Shown: positions 44,181 through 53,000 of the stretch, piece by piece | How the letters are laid out: the number at the start of each line of letters is the position of its first letter | Numbering within the stretch: position 1 is the first letter of the stretch | NCBI RefSeq assembly: GCF_902813185.1 | Contig: NZ_LR778301.1 | Location: 1,240,001 to 1,304,000, forward strand | Direction of reading: 5' to 3' | DNA from: Denitratisoma oestradiolicum | GTDB taxonomy: Bacteria; Pseudomonadota; Gammaproteobacteria; Burkholderiales; Rhodocyclaceae | Length of the DNA: 64,000 nt | Made by a program: the position numbers and the translations under genes | Notes under the pieces: model-generated | The model's input: only the letters and a program-made list of their open reading frames with translations | Told to the model about the DNA's origin: nothing | Database searches by the model: none

Positions 44181-45410
44181 ATGAAAAGCGAGCTTGTGAA
44201 GTTGCCCACACCCCAGGACGATACCGATTTTTCCCATCGCGCCCTGCTCTGGCTGGTGACCGGGGGCATGATGCTGCAACCCCTGGCAACGGACCTGTAT
44301 CAAGCCTCCATGCCCCATTTGGTCACTTACTTCCAGACCACACTCGGGGCGGTTCAGCAAACCCTGACCCTCTTCGTGCTGGGCTTTGGCAGCGCCCAGC
44401 TCATCAGCGGCCCCCTGTCGGATCGTTTCGGGCGACGTCCCACGGTGCTTTGGGGCATCGCCATTTTTGTCGGTGCCAGTATCGCCTGCGCCCTCGCGCC
44501 GACCCTGCACTGGCTGGTGCTGGCCCGATTCATTCAGGCAGTGGGATGCTGCACCGGCGCCGTGGTCACCCGGGCCATGGTCCGCGACGTCTATTCCCCC
44601 GCCGAGGGCGCCAAGGTATTGGCCCGGGCCAGCAGCCTGTTCGCCCTGACGCCCATTCTCGGCCCCATCCTCGGCAGTTATCTTCAGGTGCAATTCGGCT
44701 GGCGCGCAGCCTTTGTCGCCCACGCTGCCTATGGCCTGCTGCTGTTCCTGGCCGCGCGGCACTGGTTGCGGGAAACCAATGTCCGGCTTGATTCCAAGGC
44801 CACCGGCGGGTCGCGCCTGCTGAAAAACTATGGCGAGGTCATGGTGAGCCCGCGGTTCTGGGCCTATGGACTGCCTGGCGCCCTTTCCTATGGCTCGATC
44901 TTTGTTTTCATCTCCGGCGCCTCCCATGTGCTGATCCGGGTACTCCTGGTGCCCACCGAATATTTTGGCTACTGCTTCGCGATCGGCGTGGTGGGCTATC
45001 TTTCGGGCACCTTGATCTGCCGCTATCTGCTGTCCCGTTTTGGTCTGGTGCGGACCCTGGGCCTGGGCACCCTTGCTTCCGCCGGTGGGGGCCTGCTGTT
45101 TTTCATGCTGACGGCGATGGGTCAGACCCACTGGGCGATATTCGTCGTCTGCATGGGGGGCATCATGCTGGCCCACGGCATCAACTTCCCCTGTGCCCTG
45201 GCTGGTGCCGTGGCGCCCTTCCCGGAAAAGGCCGGAGCCGCCGCCGGCCTGTTCGGCTTTTTCATCATGATGACAGCGCTGCTGGTGGGGGTCTGGGTGG
45301 CAACCAGTCAGGATGGCACGGTCCTGCCCCTGGCGGCGACCTCCCTATGCATGGGGCTGGCGGTATTCCTCAGCGCCCGAGCCCTGGTGCGATATCGCCC
45401 CGTCCAGTAG
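44181..45410 (+). CDS. MFS transporter, Bcr/CflA-type drug exporter
   Basis: A 409-residue 12-helix major facilitator. Loop 2-3 carries GPLSDRFGRRPTVLWG, the hallmark of DHA1 exporters, and helix 4-5 the VTRAMVRDV segment of Bcr/CflA proteins. It may export a toxic intermediate or a drug; the neighbouring catabolic genes suggest the first, by inference. A weak ribosome-binding site and a 91-base gap after fdhD leave its place in the same operon open. Confidence 0.9.
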   Translation: MKSELVKLPTPQDDTDFSHRALLWLVTGGMMLQPLATDLYQASMPHLVTYFQTTLGAVQQTLTLFVLGFGSAQLISGPLSDRFGRRPTVLWGIAIFVGASIACALAPTLHWLVLARFIQAVGCCTGAVVTRAMVRDVYSPAEGAKVLARASSLFALTPILGPILGSYLQVQFGWRAAFVAHAAYGLLLFLAARHWLRETNVRLDSKATGGSRLLKNYGEVMVSPRFWAYGLPGALSYGSIFVFISGASHVLIRVLLVPTEYFGYCFAIGVVGYLSGTLICRYLLSRFGLVRTLGLGTLASAGGGLLFFMLTAMGQTHWAIFVVCMGGIMLAHGINFPCALAGAVAPFPEKAGAAAGLFGFFIMMTALLVGVWVATSQDGTVLPLAATSLCMGLAVFLSARALVRYRPVQ

Positions 45411-45427
45411 GGGCGGGTCCCGGGGGC

Positions 45428-45637
45428 TTATTCCTCAACTGCGCCTTCGGCCAGGTCATCATCCAGTTCGATGCCCCAGTCGCCGTGCTTGTACCAGTCG
45501 TCACCCAACAATTCCATGGGATGCTGGGTGCGATCGGACCCATTGCCGCAACCCAGGGAACCCACGGGACAATACTTGTCGCAGCCCCAGCAAATGCGCT
45601 CGGGGTGCTTGGGGTGGATGGGGAATTTCTTGGCCAT
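45428..45637 (-). CDS. DUF3079 family small protein
   Basis: A 69-residue protein. MAKKFPIHPKHPERICWGCDKYCP and CGNGSDRTQHPMELLGDDW are the conserved core of DUF3079, a family common in Beta- and Gammaproteobacteria. Three cysteines in a CxxC-x3-C-like order (C16, C19, C23) plus C30 hint at metal binding. Function unknown. It is convergent with the MFS gene, 17 bases away, and appears unrelated to its neighbours. Confidence 0.85.
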   Translation of the reverse strand: MAKKFPIHPKHPERICWGCDKYCPVGSLGCGNGSDRTQHPMELLGDDWYKHGDWGIELDDDLAEGAVEE

Positions 45638-45770
45638 TGGGTATGAGCGGAGTTCGATGCGGCTCCCTTATACCCGGCTGGGTCCGGCGCCGCCTGCCGA
45701 TAGTATGAAGTGCTGAAGATCAGCGTCAAGGCATGGAACTGGGGAACACGGTTCCCTCAAGGGGGACAAT

Positions 45771-45886
45771 CATGGGGTGCTGCTTGGCCTGGATCAGGAT
45801 TTGCAGCGGCTTTTCCATATCGGAAGCTAGCCTTGCAGCTCGGTGGCTTTGCCGTTTTTGAGTTGAAACAGTTTGATGACGCTCAT
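45771..45886 (-). pseudogene. Decayed N-terminal fragment of a DUF91/NucS-like endonuclease gene
   Basis: From ATG 45886 the frame reads MSVIKLFQLKNGKATELQG and then stops. Continuing in a shifted frame from 45827 it reads ASDMEKPLQILIQAKQHP. Together these match, in order, the N-terminus of a family of NucS/DUF91-related proteins (KATELQGxASDLEKPLQTLIEANLEP, from memory). One base has been lost or two gained at the junction, and nothing homologous follows. The ATG overlaps the DUF4276 stop by ATGA, showing the gene was once translationally coupled to the defence-like operon. Confidence 0.6.
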
Positions 45887-46476
45887 GCCAGTTGATGACC
45901 CGGTAAGGCCAATAGTTCACTTTCCATGCGCCGAATGCCTCGGATTAGGCTCTTGAAACTGGGTGATCGCTCGTTGGCAACATCAAGGTACTTTCCGATG
46001 GCGCGTGAACCACTGACCTTTTCATAGCGGCCATTTGTTAGCGTTGCCAACTCCTTGCTCGGGTTGCCAAGCCCATCCGGATCGCGGAATTTTGCTGTTC
46101 CCTGATATTTCGCCAATTTATCAATCAACAATCCTTGTTCGACGGCATTCAAGTCGGCAAGGTAGAAAGTTTCCAATTCCCGGCAGGCGATCCGCACCAG
46201 CGATTTTGTTCCCTGCCCCGCGTGGTGGCAATTTTCAGCCAGTTTCGCTTTGACTGCCTTGCAGTTAGGTGCATTGTCTTGATCTCGTAAGACAATGAAC
46301 CGCGCCTCTGGATTGAGGTAACCCCGCATCCGCCTGGTCATCTGCTTTTCCAGATCCTGCTTACCCTCAAAGGGGATCAGGCGTGCCTTGATCTCGGGAT
46401 TCAGAATACGTGGCAGCAGGCTTTCGAGCATGGCTTTGGCCGAATCCTCTTCCAGCAGAAACACCAGTTCCTTCAT
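45883..46476 (-). CDS. DUF4276-family (Toprim-like) protein
   Basis: A 197-residue protein. It starts MKELVFLLEEDSAKAMLESLLPRI, which fits the E-rich first motif of Toprim-like DUF4276 proteins; RFIVLRDQDN is the acidic second motif. The ACRELETFYLADLNAVEQGL segment is also typical of the family. Its start overlaps the stop of the ATPase gene by four bases (ATGA). Pairings of an SMC/ABC-like ATPase with a Toprim-fold nuclease occur in anti-phage systems such as OLD, Gabija and PARIS, so a nuclease effector role is a reasonable inference. Confidence 0.75.
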   Translation of the reverse strand: MKELVFLLEEDSAKAMLESLLPRILNPEIKARLIPFEGKQDLEKQMTRRMRGYLNPEARFIVLRDQDNAPNCKAVKAKLAENCHHAGQGTKSLVRIACRELETFYLADLNAVEQGLLIDKLAKYQGTAKFRDPDGLGNPSKELATLTNGRYEKVSGSRAIGKYLDVANERSPSFKSLIRGIRRMESELLALPGHQLA

Positions 46477-47660
46477 TCCGGATCGACGCCTTCGAAGAAA
46501 CCTTGTTTCCACAGGTAGCCCATCTGGTCGCCTTCGGCCATATAGGCGGCAATCTGTGCATCGTCACGGGCGCGACGAATCTCGGTACCGCCCTGGTGCT
46601 TCACCAGCCAGCAGACTTCATCAAGCGCGACCGCATTCAGAAAATCCGGCGAATGCGTGGAAACAAGTACCTGGCCGCCCCGAGTCGCGTAGAGACGGAA
46701 CTCTTCGGCCAGTTCGCCCATCAGGCGCGGATAGAGCTGGTTTTCCGGTTCCTCCACGCAAAGCAAGGGATGCGGACGGGGGTCGTGCAGCAAGACCAGG
46801 TAGGCAAACATCTTGATCGTGCCATCCGACACATAGCGGTCGAGAAACGGTGTCTTGAACGAACCGTCCTGGAAGCGCAGCGTCAAGTAGCCGTCATCCA
46901 TCAGGCGCGGCTCCACCGACGATACGCCCGGTACACGCCGCGCCATGATGTCCAAGATGCGCTGGAAAGTTTGCGGATGCTGTTCGAACAGGTACTGCGC
47001 CACGCGGGGCAAGTTATCGCCAGTTTCTGACAAGTGTTCGGAGTCCCCCGCCGCCTCTTTGCGTCCCCGTGCCGCGCTGATGTGGAAATCGGAGACATGC
47101 CAGGACTCGATCAACTGGCGGAAAGCATTAGCGGCCTTGAAGCGTTCGAACTGCCCTAACCCCTTGATGGCCAGCGAGTCCGGGCTAACTTTCTGCACCT
47201 CTCGCTCTAGGTCCTCGTCGGCCTTGTTGAAGTCTTCCTCATTGGTAATGGCGTAGCCTTCGCCTGCGGAAAAATCGAGAAAGTGGAAGGGGCTGCCATA
47301 GCGCCCGCGCTTGTAGCGCAGCAGCTCGCGTTGAACAATCGGCGATCCATTCTGCTCGCCGATTTCCAGCGAATAGGTCACCAGACGCTCGGTGCCGGTA
47401 ATCAGCATGCGGTACTGAATTTCGATCAGGATCGTGTCGCCGTCAGCCTCGCGGCTCAATACTTCGCGAAAGCGCCCGCGCTTGTCCAGTGCCTGGCGCA
47501 CCGTGCCTTTCAGGCAGTCGTGCAGAAAACCGAAGACATCGAACAAGGTGGATTTTCCTGAACCATTGGCGCCGACTACGACCAGGAAAGGTGGAATATC
47601 CTTCAGGTGCACATCGCGGAACACCTTGTAGTTTTTCAGGCGTATGGATTCTATTTTCAT
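46473..47660 (-). CDS. AAA_21-type SMC-like ATPase
   Basis: A 395-residue ABC/SMC-like ATPase of the AAA_21 or COG4637 type. Walker A is GANGSGKST (residues 30-38), near the N-terminus. The Walker B region is LLCVEEPENQLYP, followed by the switch histidine in VSTHSPDFLNAV. The start ATG 47660 is placed at MKIESIRLKNYKVF, the standard beginning of the family. The coupled DUF4276 gene suggests that ATPase and Toprim partner form one complex, possibly phage defence. A frame upstream is unrelated. Confidence 0.88.
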   Translation of the reverse strand: MKIESIRLKNYKVFRDVHLKDIPPFLVVVGANGSGKSTLFDVFGFLHDCLKGTVRQALDKRGRFREVLSREADGDTILIEIQYRMLITGTERLVTYSLEIGEQNGSPIVQRELLRYKRGRYGSPFHFLDFSAGEGYAITNEEDFNKADEDLEREVQKVSPDSLAIKGLGQFERFKAANAFRQLIESWHVSDFHISAARGRKEAAGDSEHLSETGDNLPRVAQYLFEQHPQTFQRILDIMARRVPGVSSVEPRLMDDGYLTLRFQDGSFKTPFLDRYVSDGTIKMFAYLVLLHDPRPHPLLCVEEPENQLYPRLMGELAEEFRLYATRGGQVLVSTHSPDFLNAVALDEVCWLVKHQGGTEIRRARDDAQIAAYMAEGDQMGYLWKQGFFEGVDPE

Positions 47661-47691
47661 GTTCAGATCCTGTCTTGCAGCAGTGCAAAGT

Positions 47692-48147
47692 TCATACTTT
47701 AGTCGTTTTCCGTCCGCGCTTTGCCGTGTGTGTGGCGTCATCGTCGCGCAGTTCGCGTACGCTCCAGTGCTCCTGCGCGGCCTGTTCGGTATAGTGCAAC
47801 CGGGCCTCTGCCGACTTGAGCGGCAATAGGGCGACCACATGGCTCCAGCTCAATTGTCGTGACAGCGTCGCGACAATTACCCCGTTCGCACATGCCTGGG
47901 CAAACTGCACCATGCGGCGCAGGTTCTTGGCCTCGCCGCCACGGCCGAACTCCTGGGCCAGGCGCTCGCCGCCCCGGGAATCGACCGACTGGGACTGGGC
48001 TATGCATTCGGCGAGCTGGCGAAGTTTCAGGAGGCAGGTATTCGGGTCATCGGCAAAGTAACGCTCGGCGAGCAAGCCGAGTCGCTCAAGCTGCGCGTCA
48101 TGGGCCTTGAGTTCCGAGAAATTGCCTTGTCGGTGCACACGGTTCAT
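47692..48147 (-). CDS. Chimeric remnant: HsdR N-terminal piece joined to DUF1016 N-terminal domain
   Basis: A 151-residue protein made of two recognisable parts. Residues about 6-50 (GNFSELKAHDAQLERLGLLAERYFADDPNTCLLKLRQLAE) match the N-terminus of type I restriction subunit HsdR (DUF4145-like). Residues about 65-132 (FGRGGEAKNLRRMVQFA, TLSRQLSWSHVVALLPLK, HWSVRELR) match the DUF1016/YhcG N-terminal domain. The nuclease domain of YhcG and the whole motor of HsdR are missing. AGGAGG precedes ATG 48147 and the gene lies 10 bases after fic, so it could still be expressed. It may be a deletion scar or a small regulator. Confidence 0.65.
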   Translation of the reverse strand: MNRVHRQGNFSELKAHDAQLERLGLLAERYFADDPNTCLLKLRQLAECIAQSQSVDSRGGERLAQEFGRGGEAKNLRRMVQFAQACANGVIVATLSRQLSWSHVVALLPLKSAEARLHYTEQAAQEHWSVRELRDDDATHTAKRGRKTTKV

Positions 48148-48157
48148 CGATGTCCTC

Positions 48158-49228
48158 CTAGCGCAGCTCGTACCAGACACCTCTGCCGGCACCATGCTGG
48201 ACAAGGTGGCCTTGCTCCACCAAGGCCCGGAAGTGCTGCTTGAGCGTGTTGCGATTGCCGCCGGTCAGCCGGATCGCATCTCCCATCGTCACGCGTCCGT
48301 GTTCCCTTGCGAACTCGACGATCTGTAGCGAGAGTTCGGGCAGTGTGGCCAGCACGATCCTCTCGCGCTCCACCTTGCGATTCAGGCGGCGTACTTGCTC
48401 GGCCAGAGCACGCAGGAAGAAGGTCAGCCAGGGCTGCCAGTTCGGAGATTCTGTCCGGATTGTCCCTTGCGTTTGCCGCAGCGCGAGGTAGTAGGCCTCC
48501 TTGCTCTGCTCGATCACGCTTTCGAGCGAGCTGTAGGGCACGTAGGCATAGCCTGCCTGCAACAGCAGCAAGGTGGTCAGTACCCGGCTCAGGCGACCGT
48601 TTCCATCCTGAAAGGGGTGGATCTCCAGAAAGACCACGACCCAGATACCGATGAGCAGCAGCGGGTGCAGTCTTGCAGCGCTGCGCTCGTCGTTGTACCA
48701 AGTGACCAGCTCGGTCATCAGGCGCGGCGTGTCGAAGGGCGTCGCGGTTTCGAACACCACGCCCAATTGTGTACCCTCCTCGTCGAAGGCGACCACGCTG
48801 TTGGTGGAGGTCTTGTAGTTGCCCCGATGCCAGGCGTCCTTCTCGCTGTAGGTCAGCAGATCACGGTGCAGTTGCTTGATGTGGTTCTCGGTCATCACGA
48901 TGTCCTGCCAGGACGAGAACACCAGTTCCATGACCTCGGCGTAGCCGGCCACCTCCTGTTCGTCACGGGTCGTGAAGGACTTGATCTGCAGGTTGGACAG
49001 CAGGCGTTCGACTTCCCGGTCCGACAGCCGGCTACCCTCGATGCGGGTGGACGAGCCGATGCTCTCGATGGTGGCGACGCGGCGCAATGCCGAAAGCCGG
49101 TCCGGCGCCAGGGTGCCGAGCGCACGCCAGGCCCCCTTGAACTCATCGATACCGGCGATGAGGCTCAGGATTTCCGGGGTTATCTGGATAGCATGGGATC
49201 GGATCATGGGCGCCAATACTACGCCCAT
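48158..49228 (-). CDS. Fic/DOC-family protein (class II, self-inhibited)
   Basis: A 356-residue protein. The Fic active-site motif HPFQDGNGR (residues 204-212) is complete, so AMP or another nucleotide could be transferred to a target. SSTRIEG (residues 59-65) is the (S/T)xxxE(G/N) inhibitory helix, placed before the Fic core as in class II. A C-terminal winged-helix domain (VTMGDAIRLTGGNRNTLKQHFRALVEQGHL) may bind DNA. The start is uncertain (ATG 49228 or 49207; neither has a clear ribosome-binding site). It heads a row of defence-like genes on the minus strand. Confidence 0.9.
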   Translation of the reverse strand: MGVVLAPMIRSHAIQITPEILSLIAGIDEFKGAWRALGTLAPDRLSALRRVATIESIGSSTRIEGSRLSDREVERLLSNLQIKSFTTRDEQEVAGYAEVMELVFSSWQDIVMTENHIKQLHRDLLTYSEKDAWHRGNYKTSTNSVVAFDEEGTQLGVVFETATPFDTPRLMTELVTWYNDERSAARLHPLLLIGIWVVVFLEIHPFQDGNGRLSRVLTTLLLLQAGYAYVPYSSLESVIEQSKEAYYLALRQTQGTIRTESPNWQPWLTFFLRALAEQVRRLNRKVERERIVLATLPELSLQIVEFAREHGRVTMGDAIRLTGGNRNTLKQHFRALVEQGHLVQHGAGRGVWYELR

Positions 49229-49269
49229 TTACACCCATTCTGCCAGAGCCATTGATCAGGCCATTCAGC

Positions 49270-49383
49270 GTGAAACGCGGAACAATTTCATGGAACCTCA
49301 CACATGCACTCCTCGTCATTCCGGCGCAGGCCGGGGTGACGGGTTTCATCATTTGGAGTGGTGCCTGCCGCCATGACCGTTAG
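49270..49383 (-). repeat. REP-like composite repeat, copy 5
   Basis: Contains GTCATTCCGGCGCAGGCCGG at 49315, GGGTTTCATCATT, and the block CCTGCCGCCATGACCGTTAG ending at 49383. The left flank (GAAACGCGGAACAATT) resembles that of copy 1 at 13.26 kb. It lies 41 bases downstream of the minus-strand gene that ends at 49424, the same relative position as other copies. Confidence 0.75.
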
Positions 49384-49423
49384 CTCCATTCTTCCTGTAT
49401 GTCCCCCGGAGGACAGTCCCCGC

Positions 49424-50032
49424 CTACTTGCGATATAGCCACTTGGCCAGGAGCCGGGTCCAGCGGGGCATGATCAGGTAGGTCGCCAGGGCCACCACGG
49501 TCAGGATGTTCAGTCCCTGGGACAGCCAGCCGGGGAGGGTGGCGGGAATGCGGTCCAGCAGGGGGTGGAGCAGGGCGGGAACCAGAATTGTCAGGGGCCA
49601 GATCACTGCCGTGGTCGCCAGCAGTTGTTTCCAGCGGGGCGGGATGATGCCGCTGGGTGGGGTGAACCAGAACTCCAGGCCGCTGACGATGTCGATCTCT
49701 TCGTGGCTTTCCAGCAGATCCCCCAACTGGGTGATCAGGCCCTCCCGCTCATCGGAGTGGTGCCAGCGGGCGGCGTCGGCCTGACTCTCGAAGCGCACGG
49801 CGATCACGTATTCGTGTCGTCCCGCAGGCGGCCGCACGATCTGCACGCCCAGGTGGCCGGGGAAGGGGGCCGCCACCTGCATGATGCGCTTCAGCCAGCG
49901 TTCGTAGGCCTCCCTGGCTTCCATCTTCACCCGGTGGCGCACCACGAACAAGACCTGCTCCTTGTCCCGCTCCGGCCTGAGCAGAAATTGTTCTGAAGCG
50001 GGCTTATGCGCGGGCGTCGGGAGGGGGTTCAT
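49424..50032 (-). CDS. Membrane-anchored antibiotic biosynthesis monooxygenase-like (ABM) protein
   Basis: A 202-residue protein. Residues about 25-110 form an ABM-type dimeric alpha/beta barrel domain (FVVRHRVKMEAREAYERWLKRIMQVAAPFPGHLG). Two membrane helices follow (about 138-158 and 172-190). ABM domains include cofactor-free oxygenases, haem-degrading enzymes and plain binding proteins. The membrane-anchored form is of unknown function. It starts 10 bases after the pyruvate carboxylase stop, so the two are co-transcribed. It also ends beside a repeat copy. Confidence 0.85.
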   Translation of the reverse strand: MNPLPTPAHKPASEQFLLRPERDKEQVLFVVRHRVKMEAREAYERWLKRIMQVAAPFPGHLGVQIVRPPAGRHEYVIAVRFESQADAARWHHSDEREGLITQLGDLLESHEEIDIVSGLEFWFTPPSGIIPPRWKQLLATTAVIWPLTILVPALLHPLLDRIPATLPGWLSQGLNILTVVALATYLIMPRWTRLLAKWLYRK

Positions 50033-50042
50033 GGGATTGGCC

Positions 50043-53000
50043 TCAGTCGTGGATTTCCATCAGCAGGTCCTTGGCTTCGATCTTGTCGTTGATGGCGACG
50101 TGGATCTTGCCCACCACGCAATCCCGCTCGGCGGTAAGCATGGTCTCCATCTTCATGGCCTCGATGGAGAGCAGGGGGCTGCCCTTCTTCACCGGCTGGC
50201 CGGGTTTGACATTGACCGAAGCCACGGCGCCGGGCATGGGGGCGGCCACGTGATCGGGGTTGCCCAGTTCGGCCTTGGGGCGGATCGGATGGCGCATGAG
50301 CGCGCCCTGCTTGGGAATGCGCAGGGAGCGGGGCTGGCCGTTGAGCTCGAAGAAAACCTTGACCATGCCTTCCTCGTCCACCTCGGCCTGGCCGACGAGA
50401 CGGATCACCAGGGTCTTGCCCGGCTCCATCTCCACGGCGATCTCGTGGCGTTCCGCCAGGCCATAGAAGAAGACCGGGGTGGGCAGCTGGGAGACATCGC
50501 CATGGTGGCGGTGGTGCTCGGCGTAATCCACGAAGACCTTGGGATACATCAGGTAGGAAGCCAGTTCCGTGTCGCTCATGTGGCGGCCGATGGCCTTCTC
50601 GCCCTGGGCGCGCAGCGCCGGCAGGTCCGCCGGGGGGATGATGGCGCCGGCCCGGCCCGCCATGGGAGCCTTGCCCTTCAGCACCTTGTCCTGCATGGCC
50701 TTGGGGAAGCCGTCGGCGGGGAAGCCCATTTCACCGCGGAACAGGGATACCACCGATTCCGGGAAGGCCACTTCCCGCGCCGGATCGGCCACCTGTTCCG
50801 GGGTGAGCTCGTTGGCCACCATGAAGATGGCCATGTCGCCCACGACCTTGGAAGTGGGGGTGACCTTGACGATGTCGCCGAAGAGCTGATTCACATCGGC
50901 GTAGGCCTGGGCCACTTCGGACCAGCGTTGCTCCAGGCCCATGGCCCGGGCCTGCTCCCGCAGGTTGGTGTATTGGCCTCCGGGCATTTCATGGCGATAG
51001 ACATCCGAGGTGCCGGAGCGGATGTCGGCCTCGAAGGGGGCATAGGACCGGCGCACGTCCTCCCAGTAGCGGGCAAAGGGCTGGAGTCGGGCCAGGGAAA
51101 TCTCCGGGTCCCGCTCCCCGCCCTGAAGGGCGGCGACGATGGCGCCCAGGCTGGGCTGGGAGGTGAGTCCGCTCATGGAATCCATGGCCCCATCCACCGC
51201 ATCCACCCCGGCGTCGATGGCGGCCAGCACGCTGGCCACGGCACCGCCGCTGGTGTCGTGGGTGTGGAAATGGATGGGCAGGCCCACTTCCTCCTTGAGG
51301 GCCTTCACCAGGGCGGCGGCGGCCCGGGGCCGGCAGACCCCGGCCATGTCCTTGATGCCCAGGATATGGGCGCCGGCCTTCTCCAGTTGCCGGGCCATGT
51401 CCACGTAGTACTTGAGGCTGTACTTGGGGCGGCTGGCATCGAAGATGTCCCCCGTGTAGCAGATGGCCGCTTCGCACAGGGCGCCGGTCTCGATCACGGC
51501 ATCCATGGCGACCCGCATGTTGTCCACCGCGTTGAGGGAGTCGAACACCCGGAACACGTCGATGCCCTCCCGGGCCGCCTGCTGCACGAAATGGCGTACC
51601 ACGTTGTCGGCATAGTTGGTGTAGCCCACGGCGTTGGAAGCCCGCAACAGCATCTGGAACAGGATGTTGGGCACCGCCTGGCGCAGGCGGGCCAGGCGTT
51701 CCCAGGGGTCTTCCTTGAGGAAGCGCATGGCCACGTCGAAGGTGGCGCCGCCCCAGCACTCCAGGGAGAACAGCTCGGGCAGGGCCCGGGCGTAGTGGGG
51801 GGCGATGGCCGCCATGTCGGCGGTACGCATGCGGGTGGCGAAGAGGGACTGGTGGGCATCCCGCATCGTGGTGTCGGTAAGCAGCACCTGGGGTTGGGCC
51901 CGCATCCATTCGGAAAAGCCCTGGGCGCCCAGGGCCTGCAGGCGGTCCCGGGTGCCGGGCAGGATGCCGGGAGTGGCTTCCGTGGCGGGCAGCAGGGGGG
52001 CGGGGAGGGGCAGATGGGGCAGGGTGCGGCCCTTCACCTCCTCGTTGCCATTGACCACCACTTCGCCGATGAAGCGCAGCAGGCGCGTGGCCCGGTCCCG
52101 GCGCTTGGGGAAGTGGAACAGTTCCGGCGTCTGGTCGATGAATCGGGTGGAACAATCACCGGCGATGAACAGCGGATGGTTGATGACGTTCTCGAGGAAG
52201 TGCAGGTTGGTGGCCGGTCCCCGCACACGGAATTCCCGCAGGGCCCGGTCCATGCGATGGATGGCCTCCCGGGCGCTGGGCGCCCAGGCGGTGACCTTTA
52301 CCAACAGGGAGTCGTAGTAGGGGGTGATCACCGCACCGGTATAGGCAGTGCCGGCATCCAGGCGGATGCCGAAGCCCGCGGGGCTGCGGTAGGCCGAGAT
52401 GCGGCCGTAGTCCGGGGTGAAGTTGTGCTCCGGGTCCTCGGTGGTGATGCGGCATTGCAGGGCGTGGCCGGACAGGCGGATGTCCTCCTGGGCGGGCAGG
52501 TCCGAATCGGGCGCGCCGATGCGGCCTCCCTCGCAGATGCGGATCTGGGCCTTGACGATATCCACGCCGGTGACCTGCTCGGTGACCGTGTGTTCCACCT
52601 GGATGCGGGGGTTTACCTCGATGAAATAGAACTTTCCGGTATCGCCGTCCATCAGGAACTCGACGGTGCCGGCATGGGTGTAGTCCACCGCCCGGGCCAG
52701 GCTCAGGGCGGCATTGCACAGGACTTCCCGCTGACTGGCATCCAGGTAGGGGGCCGGGGCCTGTTCCACCACCTTCTGGTTGCGTCGCTGCACCGAGCAG
52801 TCCCGCTCGAAGAGATGGATGGCGGTGCCATGGCGGTCGCCGATGACCTGGACCTCCACGTGACGGGCGTTGATTACCAGTTTCTCCAGGTACACCTCGT
52901 CGTTGCCGAAAGCCGCCATGGCCTCCCGGCGGGCGACATCGAGCTGGGTGCGCAGATCCTCTTCCGACTCGATGACCCGCATGCCCCGGCCGCCGCCGCC

